Shown here piece by piece: positions 1-5,974 of a DNA stretch of 7,853 nucleotides. How positions within the stretch are numbered: the stretch's first letter is position 1; each line of letters starts with the position of its first letter. The translations under genes and the position numbers were made by a program. The stretch spans positions 1 through 7,853 of the forward strand of contig DYJG01000106.1 of assembly GCA_020723225.1 (NCBI GenBank), given 5' to 3'. Below the pieces are notes generated by a model. That model ran no database searches. It saw nothing but the letters and a program-made list of their open reading frames with translations, and had not been told where the DNA came from. The DNA comes from Desulfobacca acetoxidans (GTDB lineage: Bacteria; Desulfobacterota; Desulfobaccia; Desulfobaccales; 0-14-0-80-60-11).

Positions 1-65
1 GCGTCCGGGCCTTGGGCTACGGCCTTGAACTTGCCCCACAAATCTTTATCTATCCCTTTTTCCAT
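1..65 (-). CDS. N-terminal fragment of an unidentified protein
   Basis: An ATG on the minus strand at 65-63 opens a reading frame that runs off the left edge of the window. Only about 21 residues are visible, beginning MEKGIDKDLWGKFKAVAQG. A purine-rich Shine-Dalgarno (AAGGGGAG) lies seven bases upstream, and a TTGACA hexamer lies further upstream at 130-135, so this looks like a genuine gene start rather than a chance ATG. The gene has the same orientation as the Lon-like gene ending at 210 and is separated from it by 144 bases of repeat-rich DNA. I do not recognise the family from so few residues, and no function can be given. Confidence 0.55.
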   Translation of the reverse strand, partial: MEKGIDKDLWGKFKAVAQGPD

Positions 66-106
66 GGGGCGTCTCCCCTTAACTTATCTATCTATTATCT
101 GAAAAT

Positions 107-135
107 AAATTATGGTTTACCCGGAAGTCTGTCAA
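107..135 (-). promoter_or_regulatory. Candidate sigma-70 promoter for the gene at 1-65
   Basis: Read on the minus strand, a perfect TTGACA (135-130) is followed after 17 bases by TAATTT (112-107). An alternative -10, CATAAT (114-109), would leave a 15-base spacer. The site lies about 40-70 bases upstream of the ATG at 65. The -35 match is exact but the -10 matches are imperfect, so this is a candidate only. Confidence 0.4.
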
Positions 136-152
136 TAATATATCAGCGTGTA

Positions 153-207
153 TCGGCGTTCATCTGCGGTTAATATTTAGCCGCCGATAAACGCCGATGA
201 ACGCCGA
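153..207. repeat. Inverted repeat with 10-bp tandem units, between lon-like gene and downstream gene
   Basis: TCGGCGTTCATC at 153-164 is an exact inverted match to GATGAACGCCGA at 196-207. Inside it, GCGGTTAA (166-173) and TTAGCCGC (177-184) form a second stem with one G-T wobble. The right half also carries a tandem 10-mer, CCGATAAACG then CCGATGAACG then CCGA, at 184-207. The outer arm ends three bases beyond the Lon-like stop codon, so the hairpin would form at the 3' end of that transcript. There is no T-run typical of an intrinsic terminator. It looks like an interspersed intergenic repeat. Confidence 0.65.
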
Positions 208-209
208 AA

Positions 210-2219
210 TCACCCCGGCAGCAGCACCAAGTCGATCAGAGGTTTAATTTCCTCCGCCAGGACAATCTCCAGGCCTTCCTTCACTTCTTCTTCCAGGTTG
301 TTGATATCCACTTCGTTGAGTTTGGGGAAGACCACCACTTTTACCCCGGCCCTTTGCGACGCAAGGATCTTTTCCCGGATGCCGCTCACCGGCAGGATGC
401 GGCCGGACAGCGTCAGTTCGCCGGTTAAGGCCACGTCCCGGCGGGCCGGGCGGTTGGTGAGGAGCGACAGGAGCGCCAGGGCGATGGTCACCCCTGCCGA
501 CGGGCCTTCCTTGGGGATGGCCCCGGAAGGCAGATGGATATGGATATCCTGATTCATGAAGAAGTCGGGGTCCACTCCGAATTCCGCCGCGTGGCTGCGG
601 ACGAAGCTGAGCGCGGTCTGGGCCGATTCCTTGAGCACGTCGCCCAGGGAGCCGGTGAGGATCAATTGCTGGTGGCCCGGCATGCGGGTGGCCTCCACGA
701 AGATGAGTTCGCCCCCGAACTCGGTCCACACCAGCCCGGTGGTGACCCCCACCCGGTTGCCGGCTTCCGCCACTTCGTGGGTGAATTTGCGGGGGCCCAG
801 GAGCTTCTCCACCAGGGGTGCGTCCACGGTCAAGGCGCAGGCTCCGCCCTTGGCCTGGAGGCAGATGCGGGCCAGTTTGCGGCAGACGGTGGCGATTTCC
901 CGGTCCAGGTTGCGCAGGCCCGCCTCCCGGGTGTAGTCGTGGATGATTTTGGCCAGGGCGGGGTCGGTAAAATCCGGCGTCAGGTGGGTCAGGCCGTGCT
1001 CCCGGAGCTGCCGAGGGATCAGGTACTTGCGGGCGATATTCTTCTTTTCGCTCTCGGTGTAGCCGGGGAAATTGATGACCTCCAGGCGGTCCAGCAGGGG
1101 GTGGGGCAGGGTCTCCACCACGTTGGCGGTGGTGATGAACATCACCCCGGAGAGGTCGAAGGGCACGTCCACGTAATGGTCGACAAAATTACTGTTCTGC
1201 TCCGGGTCCAGGATCTCCAGCAGCACCGAGGCCGGGTCCCCCCGGAAGTCCTGGCCGATCTTGTCGATTTCATCCAGCATGAAAACCGGGTTTTTCAGGC
1301 CGATGCGCCGGATTTCGCTGATGATGCGTCCGGGCATGGCGCCCACGTAGGTGCGGCGGTGGCCCCGGAGCTCCGCTTCGTCCCGGAGGCCCGCCAAAGA
1401 GACGCGCACGAAGCGGCGTTCCAGGGCCTCGGCAATGGCCTTGCCGATGGAGGTCTTGCCGGTGCCCGGGGGGCCGGCGAAGCAGAGGATGGGGCCCCGG
1501 CTCATCTGGATGTGCCGTTTGCGGTCGATGATCTCCCGCACCGTCTCCCGAAGTTCGTCCAGCTTGATGGGCTTGGAGAGGTAATGGGCCGCGCCCTTCT
1601 TCAAGGCGTCCACTGCAGTGGACACCGTGGCGTAGCCCGTGACCATGATGATTTCCGTATTGGGGGAAATCTGCTTGGCGGATTCCAGGAGCTGCAGGCC
1701 GTCCATCTTCTCCATTTTTAGATCGGTGAGAATCAGGTCGTACTCCTGGCCTTTAATCAGGTCCAGGGCTGCTGCGCCGTTGGCCGCGCCGTCCACCTGG
1801 TGGCCCTCCTTGCGGAGGATGTACTCCAGGTTGGTGCGGGCGATCTCTTCGTCATCCACCACCAACACCCGGGCGCTCTGGAGGCTGCACAGGGTGCGGA
1901 CCGCCAGGTACTCCAGGATGCGCTCCTTGACGTGCCCCAGCCCGTAATGCTGGGACTCCAGGAGGCGCTCGGCCCTTTTCAGGTCCAGGTTGTCCTCGGT
2001 AAAGCGGTTCCAGGGCAGGGAGACCAGGTAATCCAGGTAATTCAGGCCGATGGAATATTCGGCCACGGCAGGGTCGGTCTTTTCGACCCGTTCCAGCTCC
2101 TTCAGGGCCACGGCCAGCACTTCCGGGGGCAGTTGGGCTTGATGGATGGCGGTGCGCAGATCCACCAACTCCTGGCCGGTCCTGGGCCTCTCTTCTTCGC
2201 CTTTGCGGAAAAAGATCAT
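210..2219 (-). CDS. lon: Lon-type AAA+ serine protease with an inserted response-regulator receiver domain
   Basis: The 669-residue protein is an ATP-dependent cytosolic protease of the Lon (S16) family. Residues 17-107 match the helical linker of Lon (YLDYLVSLPWN near 61-71, HYGLGHVKERILEYLAV at 91-107). Residues 117-232 form a receiver domain with acidic pair D122/D123, phospho-acceptor D166, T194 and K216. The AAA+ module resumes at GPILC (242-246), with Walker A GPPGTGKT (249-256), Walker B FMLDEID (313-319), sensor-1 N366, arginine R378 in LLDR, and sensor-2 R436. The protease domain has the catalytic dyad S574 (EGPSAG) and K617. The family's N-terminal substrate-binding domain of over 200 residues is missing, and an in-frame TAG directly before the ATG (2222-2220) rules out a longer product. 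GGGAAGGG upstream can serve as ribosome binding site. All active-site residues are present, so an active, possibly phosphorylation-controlled protease is inferred. Confidence 0.95.
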   Translation of the reverse strand: MIFFRKGEEERPRTGQELVDLRTAIHQAQLPPEVLAVALKELERVEKTDPAVAEYSIGLNYLDYLVSLPWNRFTEDNLDLKRAERLLESQHYGLGHVKERILEYLAVRTLCSLQSARVLVVDDEEIARTNLEYILRKEGHQVDGAANGAAALDLIKGQEYDLILTDLKMEKMDGLQLLESAKQISPNTEIIMVTGYATVSTAVDALKKGAAHYLSKPIKLDELRETVREIIDRKRHIQMSRGPILCFAGPPGTGKTSIGKAIAEALERRFVRVSLAGLRDEAELRGHRRTYVGAMPGRIISEIRRIGLKNPVFMLDEIDKIGQDFRGDPASVLLEILDPEQNSNFVDHYVDVPFDLSGVMFITTANVVETLPHPLLDRLEVINFPGYTESEKKNIARKYLIPRQLREHGLTHLTPDFTDPALAKIIHDYTREAGLRNLDREIATVCRKLARICLQAKGGACALTVDAPLVEKLLGPRKFTHEVAEAGNRVGVTTGLVWTEFGGELIFVEATRMPGHQQLILTGSLGDVLKESAQTALSFVRSHAAEFGVDPDFFMNQDIHIHLPSGAIPKEGPSAGVTIALALLSLLTNRPARRDVALTGELTLSGRILPVSGIREKILASQRAGVKVVVFPKLNEVDINNLEEEVKEGLEIVLAEEIKPLIDLVLLPG

Positions 2220-2281
2220 CTAGTTACCCTTCCCACCATCTATGCAGCATCCTAGATTAAGTTATCAACAACGATCTTTTC

Positions 2282-2373
2282 CGTAGGGGCGAACCTTGTG
2301 TTCGCCCAGAGTCCAGGGCGAACACAAGGGTCGCCCCTACGAAAACTAGACTTTGATAAGTAATTGGTATTAG
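2282..2373. repeat. Palindromic intergenic repeat, copy 1
   Basis: Arms at 2282-2307 and 2316-2341 are inverted matches at 25 of 26 positions around an 8-base loop, with core GGGGCGAACCTTGTGTTCGC. The flank TTTGAT-N4-AATTGGTATTAG at 2352-2373 is shared with the second copy near the right end of the window (18 of 22 identical), so the repeat unit is larger than the hairpin. It lies upstream of the Lon-like gene on its 5' side. It could fold in either transcript, but no T-run follows it. Confidence 0.85.
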
Positions 2374-2484
2374 AGGCCAGTATAAAGAAAAAATCAGTTA
2401 ACGGCAATCTTCCGATTTCTCCTCTCTTATTTTAATTTTTTGATTTCCTTTAGATTTTTTTGGAATTAGCCACGGGGCTACGGA

Positions 2485-2593
2485 CTGTGTTGCAATTTGC
2501 AATCGAATAACCGGAGCGCTGCAACATTGGCTAATTTATTAAAATTATAGGCTATTTTTAAGCCCCCTTGTGATCTGTTGCACATTGCAACAG
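2485..2593. promoter_or_regulatory. Cluster of TTGCA-type dyads, possible activator sites
   Basis: The perfect palindrome CTGTTGCA-CAT-TGCAACAG lies at 2575-2593. Related half-sites occur upstream: GTTGCAATTTGCAA around 2489-2502 and CTGCAACA at 2519-2526. Three related sites in about 110 bases suggest a dimeric DNA-binding protein, for example an enhancer-binding activator. The regulator is not known from the sequence. Confidence 0.35.
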
Positions 2594-2656
2594 TAGGAAG
2601 CCGAGAAAATAAGGGGTGAACTCGTAAATATATTGTAATTACAACAAGATGACCGG

Positions 2657-2673
2657 TTGGCAAGGGTTTTGAA
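2657..2673 (+). promoter_or_regulatory. Weak sigma-54-like promoter
   Basis: TTGGCAAGGGTTTTGAA fits the sigma-54 layout YTGGCACGRNNNTTGCW in spacing. It departs from it at two positions: A for C in the -24 element, and GA instead of GC in the -12 element. It lies about 65-80 bases downstream of the TTGCA palindrome and points towards the gene at 2954, with a 208-bp inverted repeat in between. The altered -12 GC is a serious weakness. Confidence 0.2.
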
Positions 2674-2702
2674 TATTAAATAGGCGAGCGTCCTGCACTT
2701 GG

Positions 2703-2910
2703 AATTTGAGATCTCTGCGAAACTAACTCTTCTGTCATTCTGAACGGAGCGAAGCGGAGTGAAGAATCTGTCTTTTGACGACCATAATTCCCAATTTGCC
2801 TGTAACGATCGGCAATCACCGGGAGAAGTCATGCCGCCGAAAACCAGATTCTTCGGTCGCTTCGCTCCCTCAGAATGACAAGTAGGGAGACTTTCGCAGA
2901 GGTCTCAATT
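2703..2910. repeat. MITE-like inverted-repeat element
   Basis: Two long imperfect inverted arms, 2703-2770 and 2845-2910, start with TTTGAGATCTCTGCG and its near complement and end with GAAGAATCTG and its complement. They contain the widely scattered GTCATTCTGA...GGAGCGAAGCG type of sequence. About 74 bases of non-coding sequence lie between the arms. TTGGAA is repeated directly at 2699-2704 and 2910-2915, at the edges of the element, and may be a target-site duplication. There is no transposase gene, so any movement would have to be in trans. The right end lies 44 bases before the next start codon and will be in its leader if transcription begins upstream. Confidence 0.7.
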
Positions 2911-2953
2911 TGGAACCAGGACCTCGAACTTTAAAGGCAGGGAAACCAAAGCC

Positions 2954-3790
2954 ATGCTGAATTTTATCAAGAAAATTCAGGGAAAGGAAAGGGACCGGGA
3001 AGAGAATAGTCCCCGGCAGGAAGCCGGCCCGGACCAGGAAGCGCGGCCCAAGCCCGAGGTCTCCCGGAAGATCCTGGTGGTGGGCAAGGGTGAGGCTCCG
3101 GATGTGGAGGTCATGGATTACGCGGTCAACCTGGCCGAGCGCCTTGGGTACGACCTCATTGCCCTGAGCGTGAATACCGCGTTGGGGCAGAAAGGCAGGT
3201 TCTTCACCCCGTACAAGTATCATCTCCGGGAGAAGTTCACCCACAGGGCCAGGGTTGCGGGAGAAGCGCTGCAAAAGAAAGCGGCCCTGCGGGGGGTCGG
3301 TTTGGAGCAGGTGGTGAAATTCGGCGATCTGCGAAGCGCGGTCTTAGAAGTCCACAGGCAGAACAAACGGATCGAGTTCGTGATTGCCCAGAACGGCATC
3401 AAGGAAAAAGAAGTCAACGGGGACCTCAATATCCCCGTTTTCACCATAACCGGATATCAAGGAGAGAGAGCGATGGCAAAAGAAGCGGACAGCAGGGGGA
3501 GCGGAGTAATCGGCAAAACCGTGGGCTTCGGCCTGGCCACGGCAATACTTTATGCCGCGGTGTTTATGAATACGGAAACGGTGATGCATTATTTCACCAA
3601 AGGGGCATGGTACGCAGCGTTGCCCATTGTTACGGTCTTTGCCTTTTCTTTTGTGCACGGCGCGTTTTCCAACTACCTCTGGGAAGCCTTGGGGATTCAA
3701 GCGCCCAAGAGAGTGCAGCCCAGGCCCTCGGCGGCCAAGCGGCCGGTGGCCAGAAGGCGGCCCCGTCCCGAGCTGCGCATCAATACCTAA
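2954..3790 (+). CDS. Universal stress protein domain fused to a two-helix membrane module
   Basis: The 278-residue protein has a charged leader (1-37), a USP-fold domain (about 38-167; KILVVGKGE at strand 1, KFGDLRSAVLEV near 122-133, ending NIPVFTITG), two hydrophobic helices (about 190-207 and 221-236) and an Arg/Pro/Lys-rich tail (251-278). The positive tail suggests both ends face the cytoplasm. The ATP-binding signature G-x2-G-x9-G-S of many USPs is absent, so nucleotide binding is doubtful. The start ATG has only a poor, distant Shine-Dalgarno. An AAGGAG at 3459-3464 followed by an in-frame ATG at 3473 could give a separate 105-residue membrane protein. The gene lies 127 bases upstream of the TauE/SafE gene and is probably functionally linked to it. 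The role of the membrane part is unknown. Confidence 0.8.
   Translation: MLNFIKKIQGKERDREENSPRQEAGPDQEARPKPEVSRKILVVGKGEAPDVEVMDYAVNLAERLGYDLIALSVNTALGQKGRFFTPYKYHLREKFTHRARVAGEALQKKAALRGVGLEQVVKFGDLRSAVLEVHRQNKRIEFVIAQNGIKEKEVNGDLNIPVFTITGYQGERAMAKEADSRGSGVIGKTVGFGLATAILYAAVFMNTETVMHYFTKGAWYAALPIVTVFAFSFVHGAFSNYLWEALGIQAPKRVQPRPSAAKRPVARRRPRPELRINT
3459..3475 (+). promoter_or_regulatory. Internal ribosome binding site and in-frame start codon
   Basis: AAGGAG at 3459-3464 lies eight bases before an ATG at 3473-3475, in the same frame as the long gene (residue M174). The position is precisely the boundary between the USP domain and the membrane module. It is a better initiation signal than the one in front of the annotated start. 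It could produce the two-helix protein on its own, or be a relic of two formerly separate genes. Confidence 0.55.
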
Positions 3791-3794
3791 ATAC

Positions 3795-3826
3795 GGTCTT
3801 TGGTCTTTGGTCTTCGGTCTTCGGTC
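3795..3826. repeat. Heptamer tandem repeat (GGTCTTY)
   Basis: About 4.6 copies of a 7-bp unit follow one another: GGTCTTT twice, GGTCTTC twice, then GGTC. The tract begins four bases after the stop codon of the USP-membrane gene. There is no complementary second arm, unlike the two heptamer tracts further right. Slippage could change its length. Confidence 0.85.
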
Positions 3827-3917
3827 AGGAAAATTTGACAATCATCCAGGCGTGACAGAACAGCCCGATTGTTAAAAGAAATAATTAGAGATACGGAAAT
3901 CCCAGGAGGAATAATCC

Positions 3918-4994
3918 ATGCATGATATCGCCCCGGAAGCGGTGCAGTTCATCGATCTGAGTTTAACGACCATCACCTTCTTGTTCATCGTCGGGTTTAT
4001 TGGGGGGCTGGTGAGCGGGTTCATCGGCTCCGGAGGGGCCTTTGTCCTGACCCCGGGGATGATGAGCCTGGGCGTGCCCGGCGCGGTGGCCGTGGCCAGC
4101 AACATGTGCCACAAGTTCCCCAAGGCCCTGGTGGGCGCGTATAAGAGGTGGAAATACGGGCAGGTGGACATCAAGCTGGGTCTGGTCATGGCCGCGTCCG
4201 CAGGGGTGGGGGTGCAAATCGGCATCATGATCCAGGAGTGGATCTTGAAACAGTGGGGCGAAGCGGGCTCCAACCTCTACGTCAGCCTGTCCTTTGTGGT
4301 CATCCTGGTGGTGGTGGGCGGCTATGTCTTTTACGATGCCTATAAGACCCAGAAGGCCGGAGGCGGAGAGCAGACCAACCCCCTGGCCCGGTGGCTGCAG
4401 TCCATCAATCTGCCGCCCATGATGCACTTCAAGACCGCGAATTTGCGCATCTCCATGTGGTTCACCATTCCCATCGGCTTTGCCACCGGCATGCTGGCGG
4501 CCACCATCGCGGTGGGCGGCTTCATCGGCGTGCCCGGCATGATCTACGTCCTGGGGGCCTCGGGCCTGGTGGCTTCGGCCACGGAGCTGGTCATCGCCTT
4601 TGTCATGGGTTTTGGGGGTTCCGTCAAATGGGCCATCAACGGCATGGTGGATATCCGCCTGACCCTCATTATCCTGGCCGGGTCCTTGTTGGGAGTGCAG
4701 TTGGGGGCCATCGGCACCACCTATGTAAAAGAACACATGATCAAGACCGTTATGGGCACCATCATGATCATCGTGGCGGTGAGCCGGGGCCTGGCGGTAC
4801 CCAAGTACCTGAAGCAGTTGGGGGTCATCTCCCTTGAGGAGTCCACCATCTCTCTCCTGATGGGAGCCAGTTTCATCATCATGTGCATCGCCTTGGGCGT
4901 GGGCGCGCTCATCATACTGGGGTCCATGTGGCGGGCCAAAAGGGCGGAAACCGCGGCCGAAGCGGCGCTGGCGCTGGATAAGGGTTATAGCTAA
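3918..4994 (+). CDS. TauE/SafE-family membrane permease (putative sulfite/organosulfonate exporter)
   Basis: The 358-residue integral membrane protein belongs to the TauE/SafE family, whose studied members export sulfite, sulfoacetate or related anions. It has roughly eight to ten hydrophobic segments and the internal duplication typical of the family. GFIGGLVSGFIGSGG (26-40) in the first half corresponds to GFATGMLAATIAVGG (187-201) in the second, each followed by a conserved proline (P46, P206). A charged loop at about 142-180 separates the halves. The start is supported by AGGAGGA at 3904-3910, seven bases upstream. The gene is flanked by USP-domain genes on the same strand, suggesting one stress-linked export locus. 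Substrate cannot be read from sequence; sulfite or a sulfonate is a family-based guess. The family call is firm. Confidence 0.9.
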   Translation: MHDIAPEAVQFIDLSLTTITFLFIVGFIGGLVSGFIGSGGAFVLTPGMMSLGVPGAVAVASNMCHKFPKALVGAYKRWKYGQVDIKLGLVMAASAGVGVQIGIMIQEWILKQWGEAGSNLYVSLSFVVILVVVGGYVFYDAYKTQKAGGGEQTNPLARWLQSINLPPMMHFKTANLRISMWFTIPIGFATGMLAATIAVGGFIGVPGMIYVLGASGLVASATELVIAFVMGFGGSVKWAINGMVDIRLTLIILAGSLLGVQLGAIGTTYVKEHMIKTVMGTIMIIVAVSRGLAVPKYLKQLGVISLEESTISLLMGASFIIMCIALGVGALIILGSMWRAKRAETAAEAALALDKGYS

Positions 4995-4996
4995 AT

Positions 4997-5066
4997 GGGT
5001 TGCGGGTTGCGGGTTGCGAGTTAAAAACAAATCTTTTTATAACCCGCAACCCGCAACCCGCAACTC
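4997..5066. repeat. Heptamer repeat arranged as a long hairpin
   Basis: Three copies of GGGTTGC plus GAGTTA (4997-5023) are mirrored by the complementary tract at 5040-5066, pairing at 25 of 27 positions around a 16-base A/T-rich loop. It begins two bases after the permease stop codon. It could halt transcription or protect the upstream message from 3' exonucleases, but the T-run expected of an intrinsic terminator is missing. It lies between two genes of a presumed operon, so it may also uncouple their expression. Confidence 0.85.
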
Positions 5067-5078
5067 GTTAGATTGCTT

Positions 5079-5094
5079 GAGGGAGGCGGCCCTC
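5079..5094 (+). promoter_or_regulatory. Small leader hairpin upstream of the tandem USP gene
   Basis: GAGGG (5079-5083) and CCCTC (5090-5094) can pair around a purine-rich six-base loop. The only good Shine-Dalgarno-like sequence in this leader, GGGAGG at 5081-5086, overlaps the stem and is 24 bases from the ATG at 5111. No alternative start is available, because a TGA at 5078-5080 closes the frame and no ATG, GTG or TTG follows before 5111. Translation may therefore be weak or regulated. Confidence 0.3.
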
Positions 5095-5110
5095 TGCGCC
5101 ACGATCCATT

Positions 5111-5965
5111 ATGAAATCATTTCCTAAATACAACCGCATTCTGGTGGCGGTGGACGGCTCGGAGACGAGCCTCCACGCCCTCCGGGAGTCTTTCAAGCTA
5201 GAGGCCGCCTGGATCACCGTGCTTTCCGTGGCCCCGCCCTATCAGGGCGATCTGCGGCTGGTGGGCGCGCCCCACCCCCAAAGCCTGATGACGGAACCTT
5301 GCAACACCGCGCTGGCGAAGGCCCAGGAGATGGCGGACGCAGCCGGAGTCCAGATCAAGACGATGTGCGAGATCGGTGAACCTCATGAGCGCATCGTCGA
5401 CCGGGCGGACGCGGAAAGCCGGGAGCTCATCGTCCTGGGGGCCAAGGGGCATAGTTTTATCGAGCGGGCCCTGTTGGGCAGCGTCACCCGGCGGGTGATC
5501 GGCTATACCCACAGGGACGTCCTGGTGGTGCCGTTTAAGGCGGAACTGGGGTGGGACAGAATCCTGCTGGCCACGGACGCGTCCGGGCCCGGCGAAGCGG
5601 CCGCGGCCCGGGCCCTGGATTTGGCCCAGGCCTACGGCAGCGAGCTCAAGGTCGTCTCGGTCATGGATTTTTCGGCGCAGCTTTACGGCGAAGCGCCGGT
5701 GACCGCGGATTGGCGGGAGATGCTCCAGGATTATGTGGCCGAGATCGTCTCCCGGGCCGAATCCTGGAACATTGCGGCCACCGGCCGGGTTTTGCCGGGG
5801 ACGCCTTACCTGGTGATCACCGGGAAGGCCCAGGAAGAAAAATGCAATCTCATCGTCATGGGCTCCCACGGCCGCACCGGTTTGACGCGGCTGCTCATGG
5901 GCAGCGTTACCGAAAGGGTCATCGGCCACGCGCCTTGTCCGGTATTGGTGGTGAAGGGGGAGTGA
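5111..5965 (+). CDS. Tandem-domain universal stress protein
   Basis: The 284-residue cytosolic protein has two complete USP domains (about 7-143 and 148-282). Both carry the ATP-binding signature G-x2-G-x9-G-S: G110/G113/G123/S124 in the first and G251/G254/G264/S265 in the second. Each also has an acidic residue after the first strand (D15, D156). Tandem USPs of this kind are nucleotide-binding proteins associated with starvation, redox or respiratory stress. The gene follows the TauE/SafE permease by 116 bases that contain a long heptamer hairpin, and it is probably part of the same locus. It differs from the USP domain at 2954, which lacks the nucleotide signature, so the locus combines one likely ATP-binding and one likely non-binding USP. 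Its ribosome binding site is poor. Confidence 0.92.
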   Translation: MKSFPKYNRILVAVDGSETSLHALRESFKLEAAWITVLSVAPPYQGDLRLVGAPHPQSLMTEPCNTALAKAQEMADAAGVQIKTMCEIGEPHERIVDRADAESRELIVLGAKGHSFIERALLGSVTRRVIGYTHRDVLVVPFKAELGWDRILLATDASGPGEAAAARALDLAQAYGSELKVVSVMDFSAQLYGEAPVTADWREMLQDYVAEIVSRAESWNIAATGRVLPGTPYLVITGKAQEEKCNLIVMGSHGRTGLTRLLMGSVTERVIGHAPCPVLVVKGE

Positions 5966-5974
5966 GCAGTGAGC

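Larger units (their letters stand above)
2374..2702. other. AT-rich gene-free stretch
   Basis: No convincing coding region is present. Short open frames on the minus strand here lack recognisable protein character and overlap repeats. The stretch is clearly more AT-rich than the neighbouring genes. It holds the TTGCA dyads and the weak sigma-54-like motif listed separately. It most likely works as upstream regulatory DNA for the gene at 2954 or as non-functional spacer. Confidence 0.6.

Noticed and set aside
534..1721. Long plus-strand open frame opposite the Lon-like gene
   Set aside because: Its translation has low-complexity His/Gly/Gln/Ala composition typical of the antisense of a GC-rich gene, and the minus-strand product has full domain and catalytic motifs.
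2478..2832. Two small overlapping minus-strand open frames in the gap before 2954
   Set aside because: No ribosome binding site of note and no protein-like character; one runs into the inverted-repeat element.
2870..3274. 134-residue minus-strand open frame overlapping the USP-membrane gene
   Set aside because: Starts inside the USP coding region and ends in the repeat; composition fits an antisense shadow.
3963..5030. 355-residue minus-strand open frame opposite the permease
   Set aside because: His/Gly/Asp-rich shadow frame with no domain signal. The plus-strand permease has a ribosome binding site, membrane segments and the family duplication.
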